Assembly: GCF_024586915.1 (NCBI RefSeq)
Contig: NZ_JANBVS010000004.1
Location: 62,001 to 126,000 of the forward strand
Reading direction: 5' to 3'
Source: Bradyrhizobium sp. SRS-191
GTDB lineage: Bacteria > Pseudomonadota > Alphaproteobacteria > Rhizobiales > Xanthobacteraceae
Length of the DNA stretch: 64,000 nt
Shown: positions 18,640-27,870 of the stretch, piece by piece
Numbering within the stretch: the stretch's first letter is position 1
Layout of the letters: each line of letters starts with the position of its first letter
Notes under the pieces: generated by a model
The model's database searches: none
Told to the model about the DNA's origin: nothing
The model's input: only the letters and a program-made list of their open reading frames with translations
Made by a program: the position numbers and the translations under genes

Positions 18640-19623
18640 ATGACCAACCTCGTCGAGATCGACAATCTCACCATCCGCTTCACCGGCGAGCGCACGGTGC
18701 ATGCGGTGAACGATGTCAGCCTGTCGCTCGCCGATGGCGAGGTGCTCGGGCTGCTCGGCGAGTCCGGCTCGGGCAAGAGCGTCACCATGCGGGCGCTGAT
18801 GCGGCTGCTGCCGAAGAAGCGGACGCAGATTTCAGGTCACGTCAAGGTGATGGGGCGCGACGTGCTCGCGATGAGCGACGAGGAGCTGTCGCAGTTCCGC
18901 GGCCGCACGGTGTCGATGATCTTCCAGGAGCCGGGGCTTGCGCTCGATCCGGTCTATACGATCGGCCGGCAGATCGCCGAGACGGTGATGCGCCACGAGG
19001 GCAAGAGCTACGCGGAAGGCACCGCGCGGGCGCTGGAGATGCTCGACGTCGTCCGCATTCCCTCGGCCAAGCGGCGGCTGGAGTCCTATCCGCACGAGAT
19101 GTCCGGCGGCATGCGCCAGCGCGCGATGATCGCGCTCGCTCTCGCCTGCCGTCCGAAGGTGCTGCTCGCCGACGAGCCAACCACCGCGCTCGATGCCACC
19201 GTGCAGATCCAGATCCTCTTGCTGCTGCGCGAGCTGCAGCGCGAGTTCGGCATGTCAGTCATCTTCGTCACCCACGACATTGGTGTGGCCATCGAGATCT
19301 GCGACCGTGTCGCCGTGATGTATGCCGGAGAGATCGTGGAGCAGGGCTCCTTGCGCGACATCGTCCGCCAGCCCGTGCATCCCTATGCGCGCGGCCTGCT
19401 GGCTTCGACCATTCATGGCGCCAAGCGCGGCGAGCGATTGCAGACGATCCCGGGCACGCCGCCGTCACTCGATCAGGCGCCGCACAGCTGCTCGTTCGCG
19501 CCGCGCTGCAGCCTCGCCCAGACGCGCTGCTCGGAGGCGTTGCCGCCGGCCGTTCATCTTGGGCCGCAGCGGCTGGCGCGTTGCGTGCTTGCCGAGCCGC
19601 CCGTGAGTGTGGCGGCGACGTAA
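18640..19623 (+). CDS. ABC transporter ATP-binding protein (DppD/OppD family)
   Basis: 327 residues from the ATG at 18640, just after a GAGG at 18624; an upstream in-frame extension runs through the palindromic repeat and is unlikely to be coding. Walker A is GESGSGKSV near residue 40, the signature SGGMRQR follows YPHEM, and Walker B is [12 protein letters not shown]. The C-terminal cysteine motif [14 protein letters not shown] is typical of oligopeptide ATPases. It completes the importer whose other parts lie at 11688-16700. The separation of the D and F ATPases by the amidase pair is unusual. Confidence 0.94.
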   Translation: MTNLVEIDNLTIRFTGERTVHAVNDVSLSLADGEVLGLLGESGSGKSVTMRALMRLLPKKRTQISGHVKVMGRDVLAMSDEELSQFRGRTVSMIFQEPGLALDPVYTIGRQIAETVMRHEGKSYAEGTARALEMLDVVRIPSAKRRLESYPHEMSGGMRQRAMIALALACRPKVLLADEPTTALDATVQIQILLLLRELQREFGMSVIFVTHDIGVAIEICDRVAVMYAGEIVEQGSLRDIVRQPVHPYARGLLASTIHGAKRGERLQTIPGTPPSLDQAPHSCSFAPRCSLAQTRCSEALPPAVHLGPQRLARCVLAEPPVSVAAT

Positions 19624-19703
19624 CGGTTCGCGCGAAACCCGCCGCCGCCGCGCCGGAGCCGAGCATCGCGTGTCGAAGCGTCGCAGTCGCCTCGCTAAGG
19701 TGC

Positions 19704-19734
19704 CGTGGCGCCGGACCGCTCGTCCGGCGCCACG
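19704..19734 (+). promoter_or_regulatory. Strong hairpin in the leader of the GlsB-type gene
   Basis: Perfect 13-bp arms at 19704-19716 and 19722-19734 (CGTGGCGCCGGAC / GTCCGGCGCCACG) with a five-base loop, ending just before the GAGG ribosome site at 19737. There is no T-run, so it is either a factor-assisted end of the upstream operon or a structured 5' leader. Confidence 0.6.
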
Positions 19735-19747
19735 TTGAGGACACGCC

Positions 19748-20017
19748 ATGCACGTATCGAACGAAGGTATTCTGGTCATCCTGTTTGTCGGCCTGATCGC
19801 GGGCTGGCTGGCCGGCAAGATCGTGCGCGGCACCGGCTTCGGCCTGATCGGGGATATCGTGATCGGCGTGCTCGGCGCCCTCGTCGCCAGCCTGATCTTT
19901 CCGCGGCTGGGCATCCGGCTCGGAACTGGGCTGGTGTCCGAAATCGTCTATTCCGCGCTCGGCGCGATCATCCTGCTGCTCGTGGCCCGGCTGGTCCGGA
20001 CGGGCGGACGGCTCTAG
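19748..20017 (+). CDS. GlsB/YeaQ/YmgE-family stress-response membrane protein
   Basis: 89 residues with three hydrophobic segments (ILVILFVGLIAGWLAG, LIGDIVIGVLGALVASLIF, EIVYSALGAIILLLVARLV) and the family glycine pattern GWLAGKIVRGTGFGLIGD. It is an inner-membrane protein of the transglycosylase-associated family, often stress-induced; the molecular role is not established. GAGG at 19737 supports the ATG. It is flanked by a strong hairpin upstream and a weaker one downstream. Confidence 0.9.
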   Translation: MHVSNEGILVILFVGLIAGWLAGKIVRGTGFGLIGDIVIGVLGALVASLIFPRLGIRLGTGLVSEIVYSALGAIILLLVARLVRTGGRL

Positions 20018-20029
20018 CGCTGCCGATAC

Positions 20030-20055
20030 CGCGGCTGAACGTTTTCGCAGCCGCG
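20030..20055 (+). terminator. Hairpin after the GlsB-type gene
   Basis: Arms CGCGGCTG and CAGCCGCG with a ten-base loop, 13 bases after the stop codon. It lacks a U-tract after the stem, so its activity is uncertain. Confidence 0.4.
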
Positions 20056-20209
20056 TCAGACACACCAAGCACAACGGCTGATTCACGCTAAGACGGGTGT
20101 CGTTGGACGCTTGCCGCAGGAATCAGTATATTTTGCCTTGTTCGCCGCCAGTTTGTGGTTTTGATCGGCGGCCGTGCAGCTCATTCGATGAATTGAAGAG
20201 ATGGTGGTG

Positions 20210-21952
20210 ATGGCGGCCGCACCTCACGTGAGGCAATCCGAGCTCAGCGATGCCTTGCGCGGTTGCCGCAGCGCCTTCATCGGCGTCGGGGTGATGAGCT
20301 GCATCATCAACCTGCTGTACCTGACCGGCTCGATCTTCATGCTCGAGGTCTATGACCGCGTGCTGCCGAGCCGCTCGGTGCCGACCCTGATCGGCCTCAT
20401 CATCATCGCGGGCGGCCTCTACATCGCCCAGGGCGCGCTGGACATGATCCGCAGCCGCATCCTCGGCCGCATTGGCACCGCGCTCGACGAGAGCCTGAAT
20501 GCGCGGGTGTTCGACACCGTGGTGCGGCTGCCGCTGTCGGTCGGCGGCCGCAACGAGGGCCTGCAACCGCTGCGCGATCTCGACAACATCAGGAGCTTTC
20601 TCGGCAGCCAGGGGCCCGGCGCGTTCTTCGACCTGCCATGGCTGCCGCTGTATCTGGCGATCTGCTTCGCCTTTCACGTTCTGCTCGGCGCGACAGCGCT
20701 GGTGGGCGCGATCATTCTGGTGACCCTGACCTTGATCACCGAATTCCTGACCCGCACGCCGGCGAAGGAAGCCATGGGCCTCGCCGCACGCCGTAACGAT
20801 CTCGCAACCGCCAGCCGCCGCAATGCCGAGGTGCTGGTCGCGATGGGCATGAGCGGGCGCATGCTGTCGCGCTGGAGCGAGACCAATGAGAAGTATCTCG
20901 CCGGCAACCAGCGCGCCAGCGACGTTGCCGGCGGTCTTGGGGCGATCGCAAAGGTGCTGCGGATGATGCTGCAATCGGCCGTGCTCGCGGTCGGTGCGTA
21001 TCTGGTGATTCATCAGGAGGCCACGGCCGGCATCATCATCGCCGGCTCGATCCTGAGCGCGCGGGCTTTGGCGCCGGTCGATCTCGCGATCGCGCATTGG
21101 AAGAGTTTTGTGGCCGCGCGCCAGAGCTGGCGCCGGCTCAACCAGCTGCTCGAAACCATGCCGCCGCGAACGGCGCCGACCCAGCTGCAGCCGCCGGTCG
21201 GCAAGCTCTCGGTCGAGGGCATCTCGATCGTCGCGCCCGGCGACAACAAGGCGATCGTCCAGGACGTGACGTTCGCACTGTCGGCCGGAAACGGATTGGG
21301 CATCATCGGTCCGAGCGCGTCGGGGAAGTCCTCCTTGGTGCGCGCTCTGGTCGGCGTCTGGCGTCCGGTGCGCGGTCATGTCCGGCTCGACGGCGCGGCG
21401 CTCGACCAGTGGTCGTCCGACGAGCTCGGCCGGCACATCGGCTATCTGCCGCAGGACGTCGAGCTGTTCGCCGGCACCGTGGCCCAGAACATCTGCCGCT
21501 TCGATCCGAACGCCACGGCAGACGGCATCATCGCCGCCGCGAAGGAAGCCGGCGTGCACGACATCATCATCAAGATGCGGGACGGCTACGACACGCAGAT
21601 CGGCGAGCAGGGCGCGGCGCTGTCGGCGGGGCAGGCGCAGCGCGTGGCGCTGGCGCGCGCACTCTATGGCGACCCGTTCCTGATCGTGCTCGACGAGCCC
21701 AACTCCAACCTCGACACCGAAGGCGACGAGGCACTGTCGCGCGCGGTGCGCTCGGCGCGGGCGCGTGGTGCGATCGTCGTCGTCGTCGCGCACCGGCCGA
21801 TCGGCATCGAGGCGGTGGATCAGGTGCTGGTGATGAAGGACGGGCGCGCGCAGGCGTTCGGTCCGAAGGAGACGGTGCTGGCGCAGGTGCTGCAGCCGCG
21901 CCCGCCGGCGCCGATCAAGATCGTCTCGGAGGCCGGAGTGACGAAGCCATGA
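20210..21952 (+). CDS. Type I secretion ABC ATPase/permease (PrtD family)
   Basis: About 580 residues. The transmembrane half (residues 20-300) begins SAFIGVGVMSCIINLLYLTG and LEVYDRVLPSRS, the PrtD/AprD signature. The nucleotide-binding half has Walker A GPSASGKSS near 367, signature LSAGQAQR, Walker B LIVLDEPNSNLD and an H-loop AHRP. The ATG at 20210 is preferred over 20201 because GAAGAG abuts 20201 and would leave no spacer. It overlaps the adaptor gene by four bases. It exports unfolded proteins bearing C-terminal secretion signals across both membranes together with the adaptor and a TolC-like channel, which is not in this window. The RTX-tailed protein at 1-5919 is a candidate client. 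Confidence 0.93.
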   Translation: MAAAPHVRQSELSDALRGCRSAFIGVGVMSCIINLLYLTGSIFMLEVYDRVLPSRSVPTLIGLIIIAGGLYIAQGALDMIRSRILGRIGTALDESLNARVFDTVVRLPLSVGGRNEGLQPLRDLDNIRSFLGSQGPGAFFDLPWLPLYLAICFAFHVLLGATALVGAIILVTLTLITEFLTRTPAKEAMGLAARRNDLATASRRNAEVLVAMGMSGRMLSRWSETNEKYLAGNQRASDVAGGLGAIAKVLRMMLQSAVLAVGAYLVIHQEATAGIIIAGSILSARALAPVDLAIAHWKSFVAARQSWRRLNQLLETMPPRTAPTQLQPPVGKLSVEGISIVAPGDNKAIVQDVTFALSAGNGLGIIGPSASGKSSLVRALVGVWRPVRGHVRLDGAALDQWSSDELGRHIGYLPQDVELFAGTVAQNICRFDPNATADGIIAAAKEAGVHDIIIKMRDGYDTQIGEQGAALSAGQAQRVALARALYGDPFLIVLDEPNSNLDTEGDEALSRAVRSARARGAIVVVVAHRPIGIEAVDQVLVMKDGRAQAFGPKETVLAQVLQPRPPAPIKIVSEAGVTKP

Positions 21953-23289
21953 GCAGCCAGGTCATCACCGGTCCCGTTCCTGGTTTGCGCAAGCCGGAGA
22001 GCGTGCGCGAATCGATCCGCCGCCATCTCCTGGTCGGCATGGGTGTCGTCATCGCCGTGGCCGGCGGGATGGGCGGCTGGGCCGCGACGCAGCAGATTTC
22101 CGGCGCGCTGATCGCGCCCGGCCAGATCGTGGTCGAATCCAACGTCAAGAAGGTGCAGCATCCGACCGGCGGCGTGGTCGGCGAGCTGCGCGCGCGCGAC
22201 GGCGACGTCGTCAAGTCCGGCGACATCGTCGTGAGGCTCGACGACACCGTGACCAAGGCGTCGCTTGCCATCGTCACCAAGAACCTCGATGCGCTGCAGG
22301 CGCGCGCGGCCCGGCTCGAGGCGGAGCAGCGCGGCTGGGCCAAGATCCTGTTTCCGCAGCAGTTGTTGGAGCGGATGAGTGATCCCGACGTCAAGAGCCT
22401 GACGGCGAGCGAGACCAAGCTGTTCGAGGTCCGCGTCAATGGCCGCATCGGCCAGAAGGCGCAGCTGCGCGAGCGCGTGGCCCAGCTGGGTGAGGAGATC
22501 GAGGGCCTCTCGGCACAGGTCGCCGCCAAGGACCAGGAGATCGCGCTGGTGCAGAAGGAGCTCGACGGCGTACGCCAGCTCTACGAGCAGCACCTGGTGC
22601 AGCTGTCGCGCCTGACCACACTGGAGCGCGACGCCGCCCGCCTCAATGGCGAGCGCGCGCAATTCATCGCCGCGCGCGCCCAGGCCAAGGGCAAGATCAG
22701 CGAGACCGAGCTGCAGATCATCCAAGTCGACAAGGACATGGTCAGCGAGGTGTCCAAGGATCTGCGCGAGACCACCGACAAGATCGGCGAGTTCGTCGAG
22801 CGCAAGGTCACCGCGGAGGACCAGCTGCGCCGCGTCGACATCCGCGCGCCGCAGGACGGCATGGTGCTGCAGTCCTCGGTGCACACCGTCGGCGGCGTCA
22901 TCACTGCGGGCGACACCATCATGCTGATCGTGCCGCAGAGCGATGACCTGCAGGTCGAGGCCAAGGTCAATCCGCAGGACATCGACAAGCTGCAGGTGGG
23001 CCAGAAGACGCTGCTGCGGCTGTCCGCCTTCAACCAGCGCACCACGCCGGAATTGAACGGCGTCGTCAGCCGCGTCTCGCCTGACGTCACCACCGACCAG
23101 CGCACGGGACAGAGCTACTACACCATCCGCGTCTCGATGTCGCCGGAGGAGATCGCGCGCTTGGGCGACGTCAAGCTGATCCCGGGCATGCCGGCCGAAG
23201 CCTTCGTCCAGACCGGCGACCGTACCGTGATCTCCTACCTGATGAAGCCGCTGCACGACCAGCTGATGCGCGCCTTTAGGGAGAAGTGA
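21949..23289 (+). CDS. HlyD-family type I secretion periplasmic adaptor (PrtE family)
   Basis: 446 residues. One transmembrane helix near residues 28-46, a lipoyl-like half-motif (GALIAPGQIVVESNVKKVQH), a long coiled coil (about 95-285, rich in QLRERVAQLGEEIEGLSAQ-type heptads), and a C-terminal beta-barrel (VDIRAPQDGMVLQ, VNPQDIDKLQVGQ). Length and order match PrtE/HlyD. The ATG overlaps the stop of the ATPase gene (ATGA), so the two proteins are made together. The adaptor bridges the inner-membrane ABC protein and the outer-membrane channel. Confidence 0.94.
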   Translation: MSSQVITGPVPGLRKPESVRESIRRHLLVGMGVVIAVAGGMGGWAATQQISGALIAPGQIVVESNVKKVQHPTGGVVGELRARDGDVVKSGDIVVRLDDTVTKASLAIVTKNLDALQARAARLEAEQRGWAKILFPQQLLERMSDPDVKSLTASETKLFEVRVNGRIGQKAQLRERVAQLGEEIEGLSAQVAAKDQEIALVQKELDGVRQLYEQHLVQLSRLTTLERDAARLNGERAQFIAARAQAKGKISETELQIIQVDKDMVSEVSKDLRETTDKIGEFVERKVTAEDQLRRVDIRAPQDGMVLQSSVHTVGGVITAGDTIMLIVPQSDDLQVEAKVNPQDIDKLQVGQKTLLRLSAFNQRTTPELNGVVSRVSPDVTTDQRTGQSYYTIRVSMSPEEIARLGDVKLIPGMPAEAFVQTGDRTVISYLMKPLHDQLMRAFREK

Positions 23290-23334
23290 GGGCTGCGGCT
23301 GCTCGTGGGGCACTTGTGGCGCTACAAACTCCGC

Positions 23335-23490
23335 TGTCGTCCCTGCGAACGCAGGGACCCATAACCACAGGCGGGTGTTGGCTTGCGCGAAAGGCTCAAC
23401 GCGCAGCCTGCCTCAAGACAGATCACGCGGTATGGATCCCGGATCGGCGCCCGCTGCCGCTTCGCGTCAGCGGGCTCGTCCGGGACGACA
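23335..23490. repeat. Palindromic intergenic element, family A
   Basis: Outer arms TGTCGTCCC and GGGACGACA, with inner GGGACCCATAACC and GTATGGATCCCGG. It is the first of two copies in the 399-base gap between the adaptor gene and cinA-like gene; no gene is seen in the gap. Confidence 0.8.
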
Positions 23491-23527
23491 CCGTAGATGG
23501 AGCGGAGACGGGGGCGGCACACTCCGC

Positions 23528-23683
23528 TGTCATCCCCGCGCACGCGGGGATCCATAGCCACAGGCGGTCGTTGGTTTGCGCGACAGTTTCAACATCCAGA
23601 CTGCCCCAAGATAGATCACGCGGTATGGGTCCCGGGTCAGCGCCTGCCGCCGCTACGCGTCGCCAGGCTTGTCCGGGACGACA
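23528..23683. repeat. Palindromic intergenic element, family A (second tandem copy)
   Basis: Outer arms TGTCATCCC and GGGACGACA, with inner GGGGATCCATAGCC and GTATGGGTCCCGGG. It lies 37 bases from the previous copy in the same orientation. Confidence 0.8.
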
Positions 23684-23688
23684 CCGGG

Positions 23689-24171
23689 TTATGCGGCGAG
23701 TGTCTTGAGCAACAGCTCCAGCGCGCTTTTCGCGAACAACTGCATGTTGGCTGCCCGGTCGCTGCTGCCGCTTTCCAGTGTGACTACGGCGGACGCCGGA
23801 CCAGCTACCGCAAAACACGCATGCCCCGCGGCGTCGCCATAGCGGTTGCCGGTGGGGCCGGCAGCGCCGGTCTCCGACAATCCCCAATCGGTGGCAAAAC
23901 GCGACTTGATCTGCCGCGCCAGTAGTTCGGCATACGGCTCCGAGGCCGAGCGGATGCCCTTCATCGCCTCGTCGGGAATGTCCATCAGCACGCGCCGTGC
24001 GTCGCGGGTGTAGACCACGGCGCCGCCGAGGAAATAGGCCGATGCGCCGGGCACCGCGAGCAGCGCCGCCGCGATCAGTCCGCCGGCCGAGGATTCCGCG
24101 ACCGCGATGGTCTGCTTGCGCGCGATGAGCCGCTCGGCAACCTTGCCGGCGACGGCGATCAGTTCATCCAT
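23689..24171 (-). CDS. CinA C-terminal-domain protein (NMN amidohydrolase PncC type)
   Basis: 160 residues, only the C-terminal (PncC-like) half of CinA. Family landmarks are VAESSAGGLIAAALLAVPGAS, FLGGAVVYT and GLSETGAAGPTGNRYGDAAG. Family knowledge: this domain deamidates nicotinamide mononucleotide in NAD recycling. The ATG at 24171 is chosen over two upstream ones because AGGAT lies about six bases before it and it gives the usual N-terminus. The gene lies downstream of the MFS gene but a terminator separates them. Confidence 0.88.
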   Translation of the reverse strand: MDELIAVAGKVAERLIARKQTIAVAESSAGGLIAAALLAVPGASAYFLGGAVVYTRDARRVLMDIPDEAMKGIRSASEPYAELLARQIKSRFATDWGLSETGAAGPTGNRYGDAAGHACFAVAGPASAVVTLESGSSDRAANMQLFAKSALELLLKTLAA

Positions 24172-24202
24172 GGCAATCCTCGCTTCCATTCCGGCCGGCA
24201 AT

Positions 24203-24235
24203 AAAAAACGGGCGGCATCGAATGATGCCGCCCGT
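24203..24235 (-). terminator. Rho-independent terminator of the MFS gene
   Basis: On the minus strand, 12-bp arms (ACGGGCGGCATC read on the plus strand at 24208-24219 and GATGCCGCCCGT at 24224-24235) enclose a four-base loop and are followed by TTTTTT. Confidence 0.9.
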
Positions 24236-24255
24236 CGCGTGAACAGACAACCCGC

Positions 24256-25569
24256 TTAGGCCGCGGCCGGCTCGCGCGCCGCAACGGCCTGCCGGCCGCC
24301 GCGATAGACGGTCAGCGCGGCGATGATGCCGAGCACGGCGGCGAACATCAGCCAGAAGCCGGGGGAGGCCTTGTCGCCGGTCTTCTCGATCAGCCAAGTC
24401 GCCGCGAACGGCGTGAAGGTGCCGAACAGCGCCGCGGCGAGCGCGAAGGCCAGCGAGAAGCAGGTGGTGCGGACATGCGCCGGCACGATCTCGACCAGGG
24501 CGCCGAGCATGGTGCCGCTGTACATGCCGAAATAGAAAGAGAACATCATCTCCACCGCCAGCATCTTGCCGAAGGTCGGCGCCGACACCAGCCAGCTCAG
24601 CGCGGGATAGGCGGTCAGCAGCGACAGCGTCGCGATCCCGATCAGCACCGGCTTGCGGCCGATCTTGTCGGAGAGCGCGCCGCCGACCGGGTTCCAGATG
24701 AAGTTGGTGACCGCGACCAGCAGCGTCACCAGCAGCGCATCCGCCGTCGACAGCTTCAGCACGGTCTTGCCGAAGGTCGGCGTGTACACGGTGACGAAGT
24801 AGAACGTCGTCGTGGTGAGGATCGCGATCATCATGCCGAGCAGCACGATGCGCCAGTTGGCGAGCGCCGAGGCGAACACTTCGCTGGTGGTCGGGTGCTT
24901 CTTCATGGCGAGGAAGGCCGGCGTCTCCTCCAGCGTGCGGCGCAGGAAGAAGATCAGCGGAATGATCAGGCAGCCGACGAAGAACGGAATGCGCCAGCCC
25001 CACGCGGTCACGGTGGCCGCCGGCATGGTCTCGCTCAGGAGAAAGCCCAGGATCGAGGCGACGAAGATCGCGACCTGCTGGCTCGACGATTGGAACGAGG
25101 TGTAGAAGCCGCGATTGCCGGGCGTTGCGATCTCCGACAAATAGACCGAAACTCCGCCGAGCTCGACGCCGGCCGAGAAGCCCTGCAGCAGGCGGCCGAG
25201 CAGCACGATGATCGGCGCGGCGACGCCGATAGTCTCGTAGGTCGGGCAGAAGGCGATCACGACGGTGCCGGCGGCCATGATGGCGAGCGTCACGATCAGA
25301 CCCTGGCGGCGGCCGATCTTATCGATATAGGCGCCGAGCACGATCGCGCCGACGGGACGCATCAGGGCGCCCAGCCAGAACACGCCGAAGGTGTTGAGCA
25401 GCGAAGCGGTCTCGTCGGTCGAGGGGAAGAAAGCCTTGCCGATCGCGGCCGCGTAGAACCCGAACAGGAAGAAATCGAACTGCTCGAGGAAATTGCCGCT
25501 GGTGGCGCGCAGGATCGCGCCGATGCGCGATTGGATGGTGGCGGGCTGGGCGGCTGAGGTCGATGACAC
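24256..25569 (-). CDS. MFS transporter, metabolite:H+ symporter (MHS) family
   Basis: 437 residues with 12 predicted transmembrane segments. The N-terminus ([20 protein letters not shown]) and the loop [13 protein letters not shown] match citrate/tricarballylate-type proton symporters. A second conserved loop is [15 protein letters not shown], and [17 protein letters not shown] is the fifth-helix motif. It would import an organic acid with protons; the substrate is not determinable. The start is a GTG with TAGGAG upstream. The gene is followed by a strong terminator and preceded by a LysR gene on the same strand. Confidence 0.9.
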   Translation of the reverse strand: MSSTSAAQPATIQSRIGAILRATSGNFLEQFDFFLFGFYAAAIGKAFFPSTDETASLLNTFGVFWLGALMRPVGAIVLGAYIDKIGRRQGLIVTLAIMAAGTVVIAFCPTYETIGVAAPIIVLLGRLLQGFSAGVELGGVSVYLSEIATPGNRGFYTSFQSSSQQVAIFVASILGFLLSETMPAATVTAWGWRIPFFVGCLIIPLIFFLRRTLEETPAFLAMKKHPTTSEVFASALANWRIVLLGMMIAILTTTTFYFVTVYTPTFGKTVLKLSTADALLVTLLVAVTNFIWNPVGGALSDKIGRKPVLIGIATLSLLTAYPALSWLVSAPTFGKMLAVEMMFSFYFGMYSGTMLGALVEIVPAHVRTTCFSLAFALAAALFGTFTPFAATWLIEKTGDKASPGFWLMFAAVLGIIAALTVYRGGRQAVAAREPAAA

Positions 25570-25695
25570 GCGAAGAAACTCCTACCGTCGAGTGGCTCGT
25601 GCGGAAGAAATTCTGCGCCGGCCGAGTTGAAAACGTGCGGCAATCTGCCACGCCGGATCGCCCAGGCCAATAGATTTACTAGCGATTCCTTAACG

Positions 25696-26610
25696 CTAGG
25701 CCGGTTGGGCCGCCGTGGTCTTATGCTGCACTGCGGTCTTGAGCCACTGGCGAAACGCCTTGAGCTTCGGCGGATCGGTACGTCCCTCCGGCGTCACCAG
25801 ATAAAAGCCGGCGTCGCTCGGCAGGGCCATCTTGAACGGCACCACCAGCCGGCCCTTGGCGATGTCGTCCTGGACATAGGCCGTGCGGCCGATGGCGACG
25901 CCGAGCCCGTCGATCGCGGCCTGGACGGTCATCAACGACAGGTCGAAGCTCAGCCGGCTCTGTCGGGACATCTCCACAGGCAACCCCGCCGCCGTCAGCC
26001 ACAGCCGCCAATCCTCGTCATAGCCGCCGCTCGCCTGCAGCAGCGTGTGATGCGCGAGATCCTCCGGGCAGCGTAGCGGCTTGGCGCCCTGCAGCAGCGC
26101 CGGGCTGCACACCGGAAACAGTTCGTCGGCCATCAGCCACTCCGCCCGCACGCCCGGCCAGTGGCCGCGCCCGTAGCGGATCGCGGCGTCGACATCGTCC
26201 TTGCGGAAGTCGACCAGCGCGGTCGAAGTGGTGATGCGGACGTCGATGGCGGGATGCGCCTCCTGGAACGCGGTCAGCCGCGGCAGCAGCCATTTGGCGG
26301 CCAGCGAGGCGATCGTGGAGACCGTCAGCACCTTGGCGTTGTCCTTGCGCACCAGCCGTTCCGTCGCCAGCCGGAGGTCGTCGAACGCGGCGCGGACCAG
26401 CGGCAGGTAGTCGCGGGCCTGCGGCGTCAGCGCGAGGCTGCGGTTCTGCCGGACGAACAGGCGGAGGCCGAGCTCGTCCTCCAAGCGCTTGATCTGATGG
26501 CTGATTGCGGTCTGCGTCACGTTCAGCTCGGAGGCCGCGCGGGTGAAGCTGAGATGCCGCGCGGCGGCCTCGAACGCCCGCAATCCATTCAGCGACGGCA
26601 GCCGGGTCAT
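25696..26610 (-). CDS. LysR-family transcriptional regulator (GcvA-like)
   Basis: 304 residues. The winged helix-turn-helix (residues 4-62: LNGLRAFEAAARHLSFTRAA, TQTAISHQIKRLEDELG) is of the GcvA type. The effector domain spans about 90-295. GGGAG precedes the ATG. It is divergent from the DUF1127 gene (113 bases between starts) and upstream of the MFS gene, either of which could be a target. The regulated gene is unproven. Confidence 0.93.
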   Translation of the reverse strand: MTRLPSLNGLRAFEAAARHLSFTRAASELNVTQTAISHQIKRLEDELGLRLFVRQNRSLALTPQARDYLPLVRAAFDDLRLATERLVRKDNAKVLTVSTIASLAAKWLLPRLTAFQEAHPAIDVRITTSTALVDFRKDDVDAAIRYGRGHWPGVRAEWLMADELFPVCSPALLQGAKPLRCPEDLAHHTLLQASGGYDEDWRLWLTAAGLPVEMSRQSRLSFDLSLMTVQAAIDGLGVAIGRTAYVQDDIAKGRLVVPFKMALPSDAGFYLVTPEGRTDPPKLKAFRQWLKTAVQHKTTAAQPA

Positions 26611-26723
26611 CCAGGGGTCTCCCTTGTCATGAGCTTATTTCATCCGAAACGGTAGTAAATGTCGTTTGTCGATGAAGAGCAAGCCTTCGATAGTGCAGCC
26701 TCACTGCTTTCCAGGAGGCTTCC

Positions 26724-26927
26724 ATGTCCCTTTACGTCTCCTCGTCAATGACGAAACATCATGCACCTGGCTTCTGGTCCGACCTGACCGCGCTGCTCGC
26801 CGCCTGGCGCTTCCGCTACCGCACCCGGCATGAGCTGGCGCAATGGTCGGAACGCGATCTGCACGACCTCGGCCTGTCCCGCAGCGACATCGCCGCCGAG
26901 ATCGACAAGCCGTTCTGGCGGGGGTGA
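26724..26927 (+). CDS. DUF1127 small protein
   Basis: 67 residues with the family core WRFRYRTRHELAQWSERDLHDLGLSRSDIAAEI at residues 28-60. A perfect AGGAGG at 26713-26718 lies five bases before the ATG, suggesting strong translation. DUF1127 proteins are small arginine-rich proteins; some affect RNA turnover or phosphate/carbon metabolism in other alphaproteobacteria. The role here is unknown. Confidence 0.93.
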   Translation: MSLYVSSSMTKHHAPGFWSDLTALLAAWRFRYRTRHELAQWSERDLHDLGLSRSDIAAEIDKPFWRG

Positions 26928-27006
26928 GCCCCTCACTCATCCCTGCCGCGCCGGCGCCGCTCCGCAAAAGAGGGCGCCGGCAGATCTCGTCTCGAGGACG
27001 CCCGCC

Positions 27007-27588
27007 ATGCCGACGCCTGCTGTTGCCGACCGACTTGCGGTGCCCGACGTCATCCACACCAGGCGTGGCGAGCTCGTCAGCTTGCATTTTGCGACATCGA
27101 AGGACGCCGAGGCGCTGCAGGCTTATGTCCGATCTTTGAGCCAGCGCTCGCGCCATAGACGCTTCCTGGGCGCTCTCAGCGAACTGCCGAAGGCTGTGCT
27201 GGACGATTTCGTCGCGCTCGGCCGTAACGACCGCTACAGCCTTCTCGCAACGATGGAGCAGGACGGTGCCAAAAGCATCGTAGCCGAGGCACGCTACGCA
27301 TTCGAGCGCGATACCGGCCGCGTGGAGTTCGGTCTGTCGGTGCATGACCGCTGGCATGGCCACGGCATCGGCCCGGCGCTGATCGCGGATCTGGAGCGTC
27401 GCGCAGCCGCCCTCGGTGGAGCCAGGCTGTCAGGCGACGCGCTGCGCACCAACGACGTGATGATCGCGCTGGCCAGGAAGGCCGGCTTCACGATCCGGCC
27501 GCATGCGGATGATTGGACGTTGGTGCGTTTCGAGAAGGGCGTGAGGGCTGACGACGTGCGGCGGGCCGACTTTGGCTTGGTGAAATGA
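27007..27588 (+). CDS. GNAT-family N-acetyltransferase
   Basis: 193 residues. Acetyl-CoA fold elements: the N-terminal helix (SKDAEALQAYVRSLSQRSRHRRFLG), a central strand (RVEFGLSVHDRWHGHGIGPAL) that contains the pyrophosphate-binding loop (Q/R-x-x-G-x-G/A appears as HGHGIG), and a final strand (AGFTIRPHADDWTLVRF). The ATG at 27007 is chosen because GAGGA lies 10-14 bases upstream and earlier frame is not protein-like. Substrate is unknown. Confidence 0.85.
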   Translation: MPTPAVADRLAVPDVIHTRRGELVSLHFATSKDAEALQAYVRSLSQRSRHRRFLGALSELPKAVLDDFVALGRNDRYSLLATMEQDGAKSIVAEARYAFERDTGRVEFGLSVHDRWHGHGIGPALIADLERRAAALGGARLSGDALRTNDVMIALARKAGFTIRPHADDWTLVRFEKGVRADDVRRADFGLVK

Positions 27589-27670
27589 CCATCATCATCT
27601 AATTGGCGTTGCCGTGAACTCACAAGAGCCGCGTGACGGATGGGAACCGATCGCGGTGCCAATGACTGCG

Positions 27671-27829
27671 CCCTCTCCCCTTGTGGGAGAGGGCATGTAG
27701 GAAAGCTCAACATACTCGGCTGGGTGAGGGGTCTCTCTCCACGAGTGTTGTTCGCAGAGAGAGACCCCTCACCCAACCGCGTACGTGGAGAGGCCAAACT
27801 CGCCCTCTCCCACAAGGGGAGAGGGCGCA
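27671..27829. repeat. Palindromic intergenic element, family D
   Basis: Outer arms GCCCTCTCCCCTTGTGGGAG and CTCCCACAAGGGGAGAGGGC are perfect complements, with an inner GGGTGAGGGGTCTCTCTC / GAGAGACCCCTCACCC pair. It fills most of the 282-base gap between converging GNAT and SDR genes. Confidence 0.85.
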
Positions 27830-27870
27830 TTCACGCGCAGTCTGCTTTGTTGTCCGATGTTCAAGCGTAC

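Noticed and set aside
16887..18788. Minus-strand open frame opposite the amidase
   Set aside because: Low-complexity Arg/Gly/Ala composition; the forward frame carries the complete amidase catalytic residues.
27294..27830. Minus-strand frame over the GNAT end and repeat
   Set aside because: Most of it is translated palindromic repeat; no domain pattern.
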